From the NCBI GenBank assembly GCA_963750935.1, contig CAVVSR010000014.1:868001-932000 (forward strand): a DNA stretch of 64,000 nt, given 5' to 3'. The notes under the pieces are model-generated. The model made no database searches. It worked only from the letters and a program-made list of their open reading frames with translations, and was not told where the DNA came from. The stretch's first letter is position 1, and each line of letters starts with the position of its first letter. Source of the stretch: JACCXG01 sp963750935 (GTDB lineage: Bacteria; Acidobacteriota; Vicinamibacteria; Vicinamibacterales; 2-12-FULL-66-21). This document shows, piece after piece, positions 35,554 to 44,668 of this stretch. Made by a program: the position numbers and the translations under genes.

Positions 35554-37137
35554 TCAACCGCCGAGGATCGCTGCGGCGATCTGCACGATCAGGATCTTCG
35601 CCACGGTCACCGTCGGAAACACCATCGCGTAGCCGATGTCGGGGCGCTCCGTCGGGACGGCGCGGTTCGCGTACACCAGGATGGCGGGATTCCCGGTCAC
35701 GCCGGAGATGATGCCGAAGAGATCGTCGGCAGGAATCGAGCCCAGCCGTCCCGCGATCATCGTCACCACGATCATCACGAGCATGATGACGGCGCCGAGC
35801 AGGAGCAGCGTGAACCCGCTCTCTGCCACCGTCGTGACGAATTTGGGGCCTGACGCGATGCCGACCTGCGCCAGGAACACCGTGAGCCCGAAGTTGCGCA
35901 GCACCATGTTCGCCGAGAGCGGCAGCGTCCAGACGATGCCGGTGCGGCGGACGTGACCCAGCACCAGCGAAACCAGCAGGACCCCGGCGAGTCCCAGCGT
36001 GATCCGGCCGACGCCGGGAATCGGCAGCGGGATCAATCCGACGAGGAGGCCCATGGCCGCGCCGACACCGAGAGAGATGTAGCTGAAGTCGGCCACGCCC
36101 TTGATGGAATCGCCGAAGAAGCGGCGCACGGCGTCGAAATCCGCGCGATTGCAGAGGACGCCGACGCGGTCGCCGTATTCCAGCACCAGGTCGTCGTCCG
36201 GCAGCAGATCGACGTCACCCCGTCGCACGTGGATGTACCTGTAGGCGAAGCCGCCCGGGGGCGTCAGGCGGCCGAGGGGCATGCCCACGACGCCGCCCCT
36301 GGACGCGAAGACACGGATGTAGTCGAGCGCGGTGCGATCCACCGCGATCGCCGCGGCCGCTTCGCCGAGCAGCTCGAGCGCCTGTCCAACCACCGCCGGA
36401 TCGCTCCCGACGAGCAGGACTACGTCGTCCGTGTGGACGACGCTGGCGGGATCGGGGACGCGGTTCTGCCCGCCGCTGCGGATCGCCACCGCCTGCACGC
36501 CTTTCGGCAGGCTCCGCTGAAGGTCGACGAAGCGCTGTCCGATCAGCGTCGTGTTGTGCAGACGCACCTCGACCGGCTTCATCAGCCGGTCCGCTTGAGC
36601 GGCGATCTTCGGTTTGAAGACCGCGAGATAGATGTACATCAAGAGAATTGGTCCGGCGACGCCAAGCGGGTACGCGAGGCTGTAGCCGACCGCGGCGTCC
36701 TGGTTTCCCAGCGCGTCGAGAACCGCCTGCAGCGTCGGCGTGCTCGTGGTCGCGCCCGCGAACATCCCGAGCGATTCCGCCAGGCTCGCGGCGCCGGTGC
36801 GCTCGAGCGCCAGCGCGACCATCGCCGCGGCTGACAGGCCGCAGAGTGCCACGGCGTTGGCTCTCAGCCCCGCGGGCGTCGTGAGCCCGCGATACCATTC
36901 GCCGCCGTACTGAATGCCCACGCAGTAGAGGAAGAGCAGCAGGCCGAGGGTGCCCAGCATGCCGGGCGGCGCGGACTTCGGCGCAAAGGCGCCGCATGCG
37001 AGGCCGACGAACAGCACGGCGCCCGAGCCGAGCGCGAACCCCTTGAAATTCAGCTCCCCAACCAGGTAGCCGCCCGCAATGACCAGGAACAGCGTGGTCA
37101 TCGGCGACGTCTCGAGAAGGGTTCTGAGCCAGTCCAC
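35554..37137 (-). CDS. AspT/YidE-like transporter with TrkA-C domains
   Basis: A 527-residue membrane protein of the aspartate:alanine exchanger (AAEx) family. About five helices (GGYLVGELNFKGFALGSGAV, LGTLGLLLFLYCVGIQYGG with the family GxxYG core, FAGATTSTPTLQAVLDALG) are followed by two cytosolic TrkA-C/RCK-C-like regions (VRLHNTTLIGQRFVDLQRSL and RVFASRGGVVGMPLGRLTPP) and a second helix bundle (TGNPAILVYANR, near-repeat of the TTSTPTLQ block). The likely substrate is an amino acid or dicarboxylate. The start is GTG 37137 with AGGAGAAG upstream. The aspartase and serine deaminase in this window make an amino-acid exchanger plausible, but this is inference. Confidence 0.85.
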   Translation of the reverse strand: MDWLRTLLETSPMTTLFLVIAGGYLVGELNFKGFALGSGAVLFVGLACGAFAPKSAPPGMLGTLGLLLFLYCVGIQYGGEWYRGLTTPAGLRANAVALCGLSAAAMVALALERTGAASLAESLGMFAGATTSTPTLQAVLDALGNQDAAVGYSLAYPLGVAGPILLMYIYLAVFKPKIAAQADRLMKPVEVRLHNTTLIGQRFVDLQRSLPKGVQAVAIRSGGQNRVPDPASVVHTDDVVLLVGSDPAVVGQALELLGEAAAAIAVDRTALDYIRVFASRGGVVGMPLGRLTPPGGFAYRYIHVRRGDVDLLPDDDLVLEYGDRVGVLCNRADFDAVRRFFGDSIKGVADFSYISLGVGAAMGLLVGLIPLPIPGVGRITLGLAGVLLVSLVLGHVRRTGIVWTLPLSANMVLRNFGLTVFLAQVGIASGPKFVTTVAESGFTLLLLGAVIMLVMIVVTMIAGRLGSIPADDLFGIISGVTGNPAILVYANRAVPTERPDIGYAMVFPTVTVAKILIVQIAAAILGG

Positions 37138-37211
37138 GCTGCTTCTCCTGTTCGCCTGTGGTCAGGCGACTCGACGGCACGAACCTACGGTCGGAACGCC
37201 GCCGGCGATCG

Positions 37212-38663
37212 TCAAAACGCGATGACCGTCTGCAACATGGGCACCCAGCCCGTCATACCTGCGGTGTACGGAGTAAAGGCGCCGCTATAGGGAGCCCTGT
37301 GGATCCGGAACACCTCCGTGGTGAGCCAGAGTCGCTCGGTCGGAAGGAAATGCCACTTCACCCCGGCGCCATACTCATGCGAGTCGCCGAACTCCCCGCG
37401 CACCCAGGATCCGCGCACATACAGCATCCACGTTTTCGGGTCGACGAAATAACTTGCCGAGAGCTCACCGCCGACGTCGAAGGTGGACTCGAGCGGAAGC
37501 GGTCCATCGGCTTCGAATTCACTGAGCTTCCGCATGAAGTACTGCCCGTTGACCGCAAGCCCGCTCCATTTGATGCCGCCGTCGATCGCCCACATCCTGT
37601 ACGTCGCCTTGTCGACCGTGACGCCCGGCGCGAACGCACCGGTCGAGAAGGACAGCACGCCGTCGGAGTTGTAGAGGGACGTGTTCTCGGGACTGGATTG
37701 ATCGAGATTCGAGAAACGGTCCTCGCGGGATCTCGTAAACGAGGTACCGATGCGAATGCGCACGTCGTCGGAGGCGAAATAGTCGTCGTACATGTTGCGT
37801 GACTTACCGGGTGGCGCGAAGTTTCCCAGCGGTTCCCACCAGACACTGCCGGACACCAGCAGATGCGTATCGATTTTGTTGGCCGAGATGCTCAGCGTGT
37901 TGAGACCGTTGCCGACGAACGCCAGGTAGTTCAGCCCGTTGACGGGTTCGCCGTTCGCCCAGACTCCCTGAGTGAATCCCGGGCGGAAGAAGTTGTCGGC
38001 CATGCTCCTGTCGGTGGCCGAATAGTACGGGAACGTGTTGACCAGCGAGCGGCTGCCTGGAACGCCGGTGTAACCTCCGGTGATCGCGAGGCCCTTGTTG
38101 AATTGCCAGCCGATGTTGCTGGCGACAATGATCGACGCGGCCCCGGCGGACGTCCACACGGTGAAGCTGTATCGCGCCCTCTGGTCGAAGATGTAGCCAC
38201 CCAGGATGAACATGGCGCGATTCACCGTGATGTCGTTGCGCGTATGAACGTCGCGGCTCACGCCCAGGTGATCGGTGTACGTCGTCGTCGCTGTCCATCG
38301 TGTTGAGATACCGGAGCTGGGTATTGACGTTGAATCTCAACAGGAATGGCACCTTCGCGTCCGGGGCCGTTTCCCAGATGATGATGCCGTCTCGATAACG
38401 ATCGGTGGGGGGCTGTGGCGCGGTGCCGGCTGCCGGCTGTTCGGAAGCACTTGCTGAATCTGCGGCCGCCGGCGGGGCATTTACCGCGGCAGTCGCTGCC
38501 GGTACCGAGCGCATCAGCGGTTGGCGGCGGGACAGCTGGCTGATCGACCGTGCTTGTCTGGCCGGGCCGCGGGAGACTGTCCGGAGGCAGCAGTCGTGAA
38601 GCACGTTGCCGAGGCCAACGCCAGTGCGACTGAAGACGTGATGAATGCGCGCGGTATCGACAC
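37212..38663 (-). CDS. Outer-membrane porin-like beta-barrel (frameshifted)
   Basis: Phosphate-selective porin O/P-like protein. A signal peptide begins at GTG 38663 (VSIPRAFITSSVALALASAT), preceded by AGAGGG. The pre-barrel region is Pro/Ala-rich, then IIIWETAPDAKVPFLLRFNV and NTQLRYLNTMDSDDD, a frame shift near 38275, and then a long barrel: HTRNDITVNRAMFILGGYIF, MADNFFRPGFTQGVWANGEP, LNYLAFVGNGLNTL, ending in VPMLQTVIAF, with the terminal aromatic Phe needed for outer-membrane assembly. A second shift is likely near 38555. The SdaA-like exported enzyme and the AspT-like transporter flank it, which would suit uptake of small anionic nutrients. Confidence 0.72.
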
Positions 38664-38831
38664 GTGAGATGTCCCTCTTCGAAGCCATCCCGAGATGATT
38701 GAAGTACAGGGATAGCGACACGCCGCCAGGCCACGGACCTTCCCATGACTCGGCGAGCGATCGCCGGGGAAGCAGGAGAGACTCCTCGTCGAACCCTCTC
38801 AGGCCGGGTTCGAGCGAGGAGTCTCCTTCGA

Positions 38832-40517
38832 TCAGCAGAGCGTGACGGAGAGGGCGAGGCCAGCCTCGCTGGTTTCCTTGTACTTGGCGTTCATGTCCTT
38901 GGCGGTTTCGGCCAGGGCCATCACGGTCGCGTCGAAGTCGACGCGGTGCCGGGACGCGATCTCGTTGCTGGCGATCGCGTAGGCGGTCCAGGCCTTGACG
39001 GCGCCGAACGCGCACCGCTCGATGCACGGCACCTGCACGTAGCCGGCGACCGGGTCGCAGGTCATGCCCAGGTGATGCTCCAGCGCCGATTCGGCAGCGT
39101 TCTCGACGACGCGCGATTCGGCGTCGTACGCGGTCGCGATCAGGGCCGCAGCCATCGACGACGCGACGCCAATCTCCGCCTGGCAGCCGCCCTCGGCCGC
39201 GGACAGCGTCGCATGGTGCTTGCAGAGGTAGCCGATCGCCGCCGCCGCGAGCATGCCCTCACGGACCTTCTGCCGATCGACCTTCCGGACCTCCATGAGC
39301 CCATAGACCAGCGCCGGCATCACGCCGGCCGAACCGCCGGTCGGCGCCGTGATCACGAGGTGGCCGCGCCCGTTTTCCTCTGATGCCGCCAGCGCGAAGG
39401 CCGACAGCGTGCCGATGCCGCGGTCTGATTGGAACTTGTCGTCCATGGCGCGCTTGTAGACGGTTGCCGCCTTGCTCTGCAGCTTGATCGGGCCGGGCAG
39501 CACGTCGTCTTCCGGCATTTCCAGTCCCGACTTCACCGTCGCGACCATCGCGTTGATGATCTTGTCGACGAAGGCATACACCTCTTCTTCCGACTTGCCC
39601 GTGATCGACATCTCGTTGGCGAGCATGATCTTGGCGATCGTGGTCTTGTTGCTGTCGGCGTGGCCCCGCAGTTCTTTCATCGTCCTGAACGGGAACTTCG
39701 GCGCGTTCTTCTTCGGGGGCTCGTAGCCTTTCCACTCGATGAACCCGCCGCCCACGGAGTAGTACTCCTGCTCGAGCAGCACCTCGTTGCCGGCGAGGAG
39801 CTTGACCGTCATCGTGTTCGGGTGCTTGAAGTCGCCCTTCGGCTTGTCGTAGATGACGTCCTTGAGGCTCACATCGATCGTCTTGGCCCCGAGCTTCACC
39901 TGAAACGTCTGGTCGGGCTTGTCGCGCAAGCTGTCGAGGAATTTCGGGTCGACCGTCGCCGGTTCCTTTCCGACGAGCCCTGCGAGCGCCGCGCGTTCCG
40001 TGCCGTGTCCCTTGCCCGTCGCGCTGAGGCTTCCGAACAGGTTCACCTGAAGCTTCGTCGCCTTGGCCAGCTTGTCGGCCGGCAGTTTGGCGGCTTTCTG
40101 GTAGAAGTCGTAGGTGATGCGCATCGGACCGATCGTGTGCGAGCTGGAAGGGCCAGGCCCCACCTTGTAGAACTCTTCCACGGTCGTCAACACCGGCCCC
40201 TGCCCCTTCTTGACGACGTTCAAGTCCTTGTCGAGCGGCGGCGGCGCTCCCGCTGGCTTGGCCTGCGGCGGCATCGTGGCTACGGCCATCGCTGTACGCT
40301 CTTCGGCCGAGACCAGGCGACCGGTCATCACGGCGGCGGCGCCGCCGACAGCGCTCCGGATCAGGAAATTGCGGCGATCCACGCCGGGTGGAACGTCTTG
40401 CGAGATCAGTCGGCTGGTATCCGCCAGCGGATCTTCCCGGCCGGCGTCACGGGGGTTCTCTACAGAGCTCCGTTTGTCATCGAATTTGTCGTGCTCGTTG
40501 TTTGACATGGCAGACAT
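38832..40517 (-). CDS. sdaA: L-serine ammonia-lyase with a Tat signal
   Basis: Deaminates L-serine to pyruvate using a 4Fe-4S cluster. The N-terminus has a 47-residue polar stretch and then a Tat signal DRRNFLIRSAVGGAAAVMTG, which ordinary cytosolic SdaA lacks. The catalytic chain is complete: VGPGPSSSHTIGPMRI, SVGGGFIEW, APTGGSAGVMPALVYG, and the cluster cysteines in SAAEGGCQAEIGVASSM, HHLGMTCDPVAGYVQVPCIE. At 561 residues it is longer than usual because of the signal and an insert of about 40 residues. AAAGGGAGC precedes ATG 40517. Export as a folded Fe-S protein is inferred from the Tat motif. Confidence 0.85.
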   Translation of the reverse strand: MSAMSNNEHDKFDDKRSSVENPRDAGREDPLADTSRLISQDVPPGVDRRNFLIRSAVGGAAAVMTGRLVSAEERTAMAVATMPPQAKPAGAPPPLDKDLNVVKKGQGPVLTTVEEFYKVGPGPSSSHTIGPMRITYDFYQKAAKLPADKLAKATKLQVNLFGSLSATGKGHGTERAALAGLVGKEPATVDPKFLDSLRDKPDQTFQVKLGAKTIDVSLKDVIYDKPKGDFKHPNTMTVKLLAGNEVLLEQEYYSVGGGFIEWKGYEPPKKNAPKFPFRTMKELRGHADSNKTTIAKIMLANEMSITGKSEEEVYAFVDKIINAMVATVKSGLEMPEDDVLPGPIKLQSKAATVYKRAMDDKFQSDRGIGTLSAFALAASEENGRGHLVITAPTGGSAGVMPALVYGLMEVRKVDRQKVREGMLAAAAIGYLCKHHATLSAAEGGCQAEIGVASSMAAALIATAYDAESRVVENAAESALEHHLGMTCDPVAGYVQVPCIERCAFGAVKAWTAYAIASNEIASRHRVDFDATVMALAETAKDMNAKYKETSEAGLALSVTLC

Positions 40518-40933
40518 GCTCCCTTTCAGGGCGATTCAGCGTTGCGACCCGTGCCTCCACAGCAAGGACCCGTCTCTTCCTGGTCTCCGGTACGGTCGCC
40601 GCCGTGTCGGTGCCGCAGGGAGCACCTTTCGCGGTGGGCGACACACAAAGCGCCGCGAACAGCACCACCGCCAAGGGCATGTCGTGTGCCAGAGCTGGGG
40701 AGCCCGGAACTACGCTGTCTACATGCGTTCCGGGAGGCCTCGTAAGTCCGGTCCGCTGGAGCCCCTCCGAAATGCCGTACTTTTCGCCCTGGTAAACGGC
40801 AGGCCGTGAGTCAGTGGGGGGTGGTTGAACGCGAGTGGCTGAGGCGGGGATGCCACCTTCGCTGGCGGGGGAGCGTCAGACTACTGCGATCGGATCCCGG
40901 GGCGGCATGGATCGACCTGGATCTCGCGCCTGC
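40518..40933. other. Intergenic region between serine dehydratase and sigma factor genes
   Basis: About 400 bp with no convincing gene. A 67-codon frame on the minus strand (40477-40680) starts with a signal-like MPLAVVLFAALCVS but overlaps the start of sdaA and resembles nothing known. No clear promoter box or repeat was seen. GC content falls slightly near 40650-40720. Confidence 0.4.
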
Positions 40934-41870
40934 TCAGGCGGGACCGCTCTCGCGCGGCGTGGATGGCGCCGCCAGGTGCCGCAACTTGTCCGGATTGCGC
41001 ACCACGTACAGCGCCCGGATCAGGTCGCCCTCGATCTCGAACGCCGCGGTCTGCACCGCGTCCATGGGGTGCGTCGACGATGACACCGGGCAGGCCGTTG
41101 ACGGTCGCAAAGCGCAGCGTGAAGTCGTCGCGCCACCACGCACCTGCACGTTTGCGCGTGGCGCCCACAAGGAATCGCGCCGCGCGATCGGCGCCGTCGA
41201 TCACGTTCAGCGCCGACGCCACCTTGCCGCCGCCGTCCGTGACGACGCGCACGTCGCTCGCGAGCAGCTGCGTCAGCGCGTTGAGATCGCCCGACTGCGT
41301 GGCCGCCACGAATGCGGACATGAGCTGCGCATGTTTCGGAGCGATCTCGCCCGAGCGCGCCGGCGACGCGGTCGCGCCGCGTGGTCGCGCCGCGCGCACG
41401 TGCGCGCGTGCGCGGGCGGCAAGCTGCCGGCACGCGGCCTCGCTCCGCTCCAGTGCCGTGGCCACGTCGCTGAACGGGAAATCGAACACGTCGTGCAGCA
41501 GGAAGGCCGCGCGCTCGAGCGGCGACAGGCGGTCGAGCGTCAGGAGCAGCGCGATGGACAAATCCTCGGCGAGCTCGGTGCGGCTGTCGGGCGCGAGCGC
41601 CGCCGTGTCGACAACCGGCTCCGGCAGCCAGGGACCGACGTACTCCTCGCGCCGCGCGCGCGCCGACGTCAGCACATCGAGACAGATCCGCGCCGTCGTG
41701 GTCATGAGAAACGCTTTCGCGTTCGACACGTTGTCGCGGTCGGCCCCATGCCAGCGCAGGTAGGTCTCCTGCACCGCGTCCTCGGCGTCAGCCATCGACC
41801 CAAGCATGCGGTAGGCAAGACCGAGCAGGCGCCGGCGGTACGGCTCGAAGCTCGCGGCCGGATTCGACAT
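40934..41870 (-). CDS. SigJ/ECF41-like sigma factor with C-terminal SnoaL-type domain (frameshifted)
   Basis: An ECF sigma factor: region 2 is FEPYRRRLLGLAYRMLGSMA-DAEDAVQETYLRWHGAD, region 4 is LSPLERAAFLLHDVFDFPFS-DVATALERSEAACRQL. It carries a C-terminal NTF2/SnoaL-like domain (AFVAATQSGDLNALTQLLAS, VRVVTDGGGKVASALNVI, LPGVIVDAPH). The domain's last part, QTAAFEIEGDLIRALYVVRN-PDKLRHL, is in another frame, with the shift near 41075. The order is that of ECF41, where the C-terminal domain regulates the factor in place of an anti-sigma factor. The start is ATG 41870 or GTG 41879. Confidence 0.85.
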
Positions 41871-41906
41871 CGCGTTCACGCAGTTCAGCCCGTACGCACC
41901 GCGCCG

Positions 41907-42531
41907 TCAGGTCGTCCGGCGGGAGCGGGCGAGAGCCAGCCCACCGAGGGCCATGCCGATCAGTCCCACCATCATGGCGACGATTCCCCCGCCCAGCCCG
42001 TTGCCGGTGCCGAGACCACCGTCGGCAGTCGCCACGACCAGCCCACCGATGACCAGGCCGATCGGCCCCAGCACCAGGGCCACGAGGGCTCCGCGTCGCC
42101 CGCTGCCGGCGCCGAGACGAGCGGCGGAGCCGGCCAGAGGAGGGCTATGCCGATCAGTCCACCATCATGGCGACGATTCCCCCGCCCAACCCGTTGCCGG
42201 TGCCGAGACCACCGTCGGCAGTCGAGACGACCAGCCCACCGATGACCAGGCCGATCGGCCCCAGCACCAGGGCCACGATGGCTCCGCGTCGCCCGCTGGC
42301 GGCGCCCATACGACCGGCGGAGCTGGCCAGCGCCCGTCCACCGATGACCGCGCCGATCAGTCCGACCACGGCGGCCGCGCTGGCCACGATTCGCTTGGGT
42401 GTGGTCACGGTGGTCACGTCGGCGGCGGCCGGCTGGACCGACATCTGTGCGGCCGCCGGGGCAACAAGCGCGAACCCGCAGACCAGGGAGGCGGCAAACA
42501 GAATCGCCGTCCGCAGTGCCCATCTGAACAT
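41907..42531 (-). CDS. DUF6223-like membrane protein with a tandem internal duplication (frameshifted)
   Basis: A small exported or membrane protein: signal peptide MFRWALRTAILFAASLVCGF after a strong AGGAGGA, then two near-identical 65-residue modules of two Gly-rich helices. The core of each is GRRGAIVALVLGPIGLVIGG followed by VVSTADGGLGTGNGLGGGIV, and the end is GLIGMALGGLALARSRRTT. The DNA shows two direct copies 194 bp apart (from 41953 and 42147); adding back one base missing in the second copy gives 195 bp, an in-frame 65 codons. Frameshifts lie near 42130 and 42158. Function unknown. Confidence 0.7.
41953..42309. repeat. Direct tandem duplication, 194-bp unit
   Basis: 41953-42116 and 42147-42309 match over about 160 bp with roughly six differences, including one missing base. 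It encodes the repeated module of the DUF6223-like gene. A real gene-internal duplication and a misassembly are both possible. Confidence 0.8.
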
Positions 42532-42603
42532 TCCGTTCCTCCTGTCTCCAAGGGTGAGACGGGAAAGGGCCTCGGAATGTGACATGGGCAGCCGCCGAGG
42601 CGC

Positions 42604-43185
42604 TCAGTGCGAGGCCGCGATCAGCCGAGCGACGTGTGCTCGAGCTCGGTACTCGGCGAGCACCGTCGTGACCGGGGTCGTCGTTGAGAGCGTCAGGCGG
42701 AGACGCGAAGACGGCATCCGTCGCACCGCGTCGCCGGGTGTCGCCCACAGGATCTCGCCGTCGCCGCGGCCGACCGGAATGTCCGCCGCCTGTCCGACCA
42801 CCGTGTCATCGACGTTCGTCAGGCTGAGCGTGACGCTCTCCGATCCCGACAGGTCGGCGCGCAAAGCCAGCACCAGCAGATCGTCGCCGGGAAACGCCGC
42901 GCAGGGCACCCGTTCGCCTGGTGACAGGGAATAGAACCGCACCTGCACCCCGTCGCGCTGGATGCGGTTGAGCAGGGAACGGGACACGACGCCCTCGAAG
43001 TGCCCGCGTCGCACGACCGCTGAGAGTCCGGCGCCGAGCGACGACATCGCCGCCAGCCGCGCCGAGCAGTCGTCGCACGAGAAGAGGTGCTCTTCGATGG
43101 CGTCGACCTCGTTCGCCGGCGTCGCATGGATCCAGTAATCGAGCAGCGCTTCTTCCGGGAGCGGCGTGTGGCAGCGGGGCATCAT
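42604..43185 (-). CDS. Putative anti-sigma factor (zinc-finger type)
   Basis: A 190-residue protein translated right after an ECF sigma factor (start inside its stop, ATGATG). The N-terminal zf-HC2-like motif reads LLDYWIHATPANEVDAIEEH and LFSCDDCSARLAAM, with His-x3-Cys-x2-Cys (HLFSCDDC). No membrane helix is obvious; the rest is a predicted beta-rich domain (PGERVPCAAFPGDDLLVLAL, SVTLSLTNVDD). Cytosolic, possibly redox-sensing anti-sigma factors of this layout exist; here it is inferred. Confidence 0.8.
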   Translation of the reverse strand: MMPRCHTPLPEEALLDYWIHATPANEVDAIEEHLFSCDDCSARLAAMSSLGAGLSAVVRRGHFEGVVSRSLLNRIQRDGVQVRFYSLSPGERVPCAAFPGDDLLVLALRADLSGSESVTLSLTNVDDTVVGQAADIPVGRGDGEILWATPGDAVRRMPSSRLRLTLSTTTPVTTVLAEYRARAHVARLIAASH

Positions 43186-43751
43186 TGAAGCGTCCCCGAT
43201 GCCGCCATGCAGGTGCGCAGCTTTGCGATCGCGCGGTGGCGAATCACGCGTACGTTCCCTTCGGTCATCGTCAGTTCGTCGGCGACATGGCGGGCCGTTC
43301 GCTCGGCGTAGAACGTCAGCAGCACGACCATCCGCTCGCGCTCGGCCAGCCGGCCGAGGCAGCCCTCCAGGCGATCCGCGTCGAGCGCTGCACCGTCGTG
43401 CGGATCCGACCATGACGCCGCCGCGGGAAACGTCTCGAGCAGGCGCTCGCGCCGCCGATCCCGCCGCTTGAGATCCAGCGAAATCGTCCGGCTGACGCCG
43501 AGGATGAACGAGCCGATCTGATCGACCTCGCGGATCGCGCCGGCGCGCAGCTTCTCGATGGTCAGCAGCATGACCTGCTGGACGAGGTCGCGCGCCGCCT
43601 CTTCGTCACGCAGGTGACGGAGTCCGTAAAGACGCACGCGCGGCGCGAAGCGGCGATAGAGCTCCGTCTCCGCCTGTTCGGCCAGTCCGGGCACCCTCGC
43701 CGCTACAGCCCGCGCCACATCGCCATCGTTGGATTCCACACCCGGCAACAT
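43182..43751 (-). CDS. ECF-family RNA polymerase sigma factor
   Basis: A 189-residue sigma factor with start at ATG 43751; an upstream ATG (43814) would add 21 residues rich in Gly/Cys and is less likely. Region 2 is VRLYGLRHLRDEEAARDLVQ-QVMLLTIEKL, and region 4 is LAERERMVVLLTFYAERTAR-HVADELTMTEGNVRVIRHRA. It is cotranscribed with the anti-sigma factor by a 1-4 nt overlap. Target promoters are not known. Confidence 0.88.
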   Translation of the reverse strand: MLPGVESNDGDVARAVAARVPGLAEQAETELYRRFAPRVRLYGLRHLRDEEAARDLVQQVMLLTIEKLRAGAIREVDQIGSFILGVSRTISLDLKRRDRRRERLLETFPAAASWSDPHDGAALDADRLEGCLGRLAERERMVVLLTFYAERTARHVADELTMTEGNVRVIRHRAIAKLRTCMAASGTLQ

Positions 43752-43810
43752 CGCGCGGCAACCGTAGCAGCCGGCTGCCGCGGACGTCAACCGTCCTTGC
43801 CCGAGCGTCG

Positions 43811-44563
43811 TCATCCCGTGACCTGCAGCGGCGTCACCGCGGCGGTGACGTCACGAATCACGTCGATGCTCGCCGTCAGCAGCGCGGCCCCGTCGCCGAC
43901 GAACGTCGAGCCGTGCATCGCCGCGAGGGTGCGCGGCTTCAGCGACGCCAGCCGCTCGAGCTGCCGGCGCGTGTTGTCGTTGTAGGGCACGTAATCCATC
44001 AGCACCGGCGACGCCTGATACGTCTGCAGCGCATGACGATACCGGTCCGTGATGTCCGTGGACGTCACCGGCTCGACATCGCCGATCTGGTGCAGGAGAT
44101 CGGAGCAGAGCAGCACCCTGTCGGCCTCCTCGAACAGCACGCCCGCATCCCAGCCGTGGGGGAGATGCGGCGTCGGCACGAACCGGAACCGATGGCGTCC
44201 GGTCTCGAGGATCTCATCGGGCTTGAGGGCACGCGGCGGCCGGTTGGAGAAGTCCCCGATATTGATCATCGCGCCGAGCTCACCGCAGACGGGCAGGGCC
44301 TTCGGGGCGATGGCCAGCCATTCGTTGAGCGCGCCGCACTCGTCCACCTCGAAGTGGCTCCAGCTAATCCAGCGCAGGCTCTCCGGCGGGATCAGCGCGG
44401 CGACCGCCTCGCGCACCGCGGGGAACATCCCGCGCATGCCGGTGTGGAACAACAACGGTTCGTCGTCCCGGATGAGGAAGTGGTTGAACTGCAGGTCGAA
44501 CTGCGGGACGTAGACACTGATTCGGTACAGGTCCGGGGCGACTTCGTCGATCCTCGGGGTCAT
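43811..44563 (-). CDS. Metallo-beta-lactamase-fold di-iron protein (ODP/flavodiiron-like)
   Basis: A 250-residue protein with the di-iron lactamase core of flavodiiron NO/O2 reductases but without the flavodoxin domain. Motifs are ISWSHFEVDECGALNEWL (HxExD ligands), a later His in TPHLPHGWDAG, LLCSDLLHQ and LAAMHGSTF. Family members named ODP bind oxygen. Start ATG 44563 is chosen for AAGGAGG just upstream; an in-frame start 48 nt earlier lacks one. It may work in oxygen or NO defence. Confidence 0.87.
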   Translation of the reverse strand: MTPRIDEVAPDLYRISVYVPQFDLQFNHFLIRDDEPLLFHTGMRGMFPAVREAVAALIPPESLRWISWSHFEVDECGALNEWLAIAPKALPVCGELGAMINIGDFSNRPPRALKPDEILETGRHRFRFVPTPHLPHGWDAGVLFEEADRVLLCSDLLHQIGDVEPVTSTDITDRYRHALQTYQASPVLMDYVPYNDNTRRQLERLASLKPRTLAAMHGSTFVGDGAALLTASIDVIRDVTAAVTPLQVTG

Positions 44564-44668
44564 CACGCCTCCTTGCCGCGCCTCTCTGCGCGTTTGCTCA
44601 GGAAGTGTCATGACCCGCGACTTCGTTACACCGCGTCGGTTACGGCAAGATGTGCGCCGCGGCGCCCT

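Noticed and set aside
40477..40680. Small minus-strand frame with a signal-like N-terminus
   Set aside because: It overlaps the start and Shine-Dalgarno of the serine dehydratase gene and matches no known family. Not enough support.
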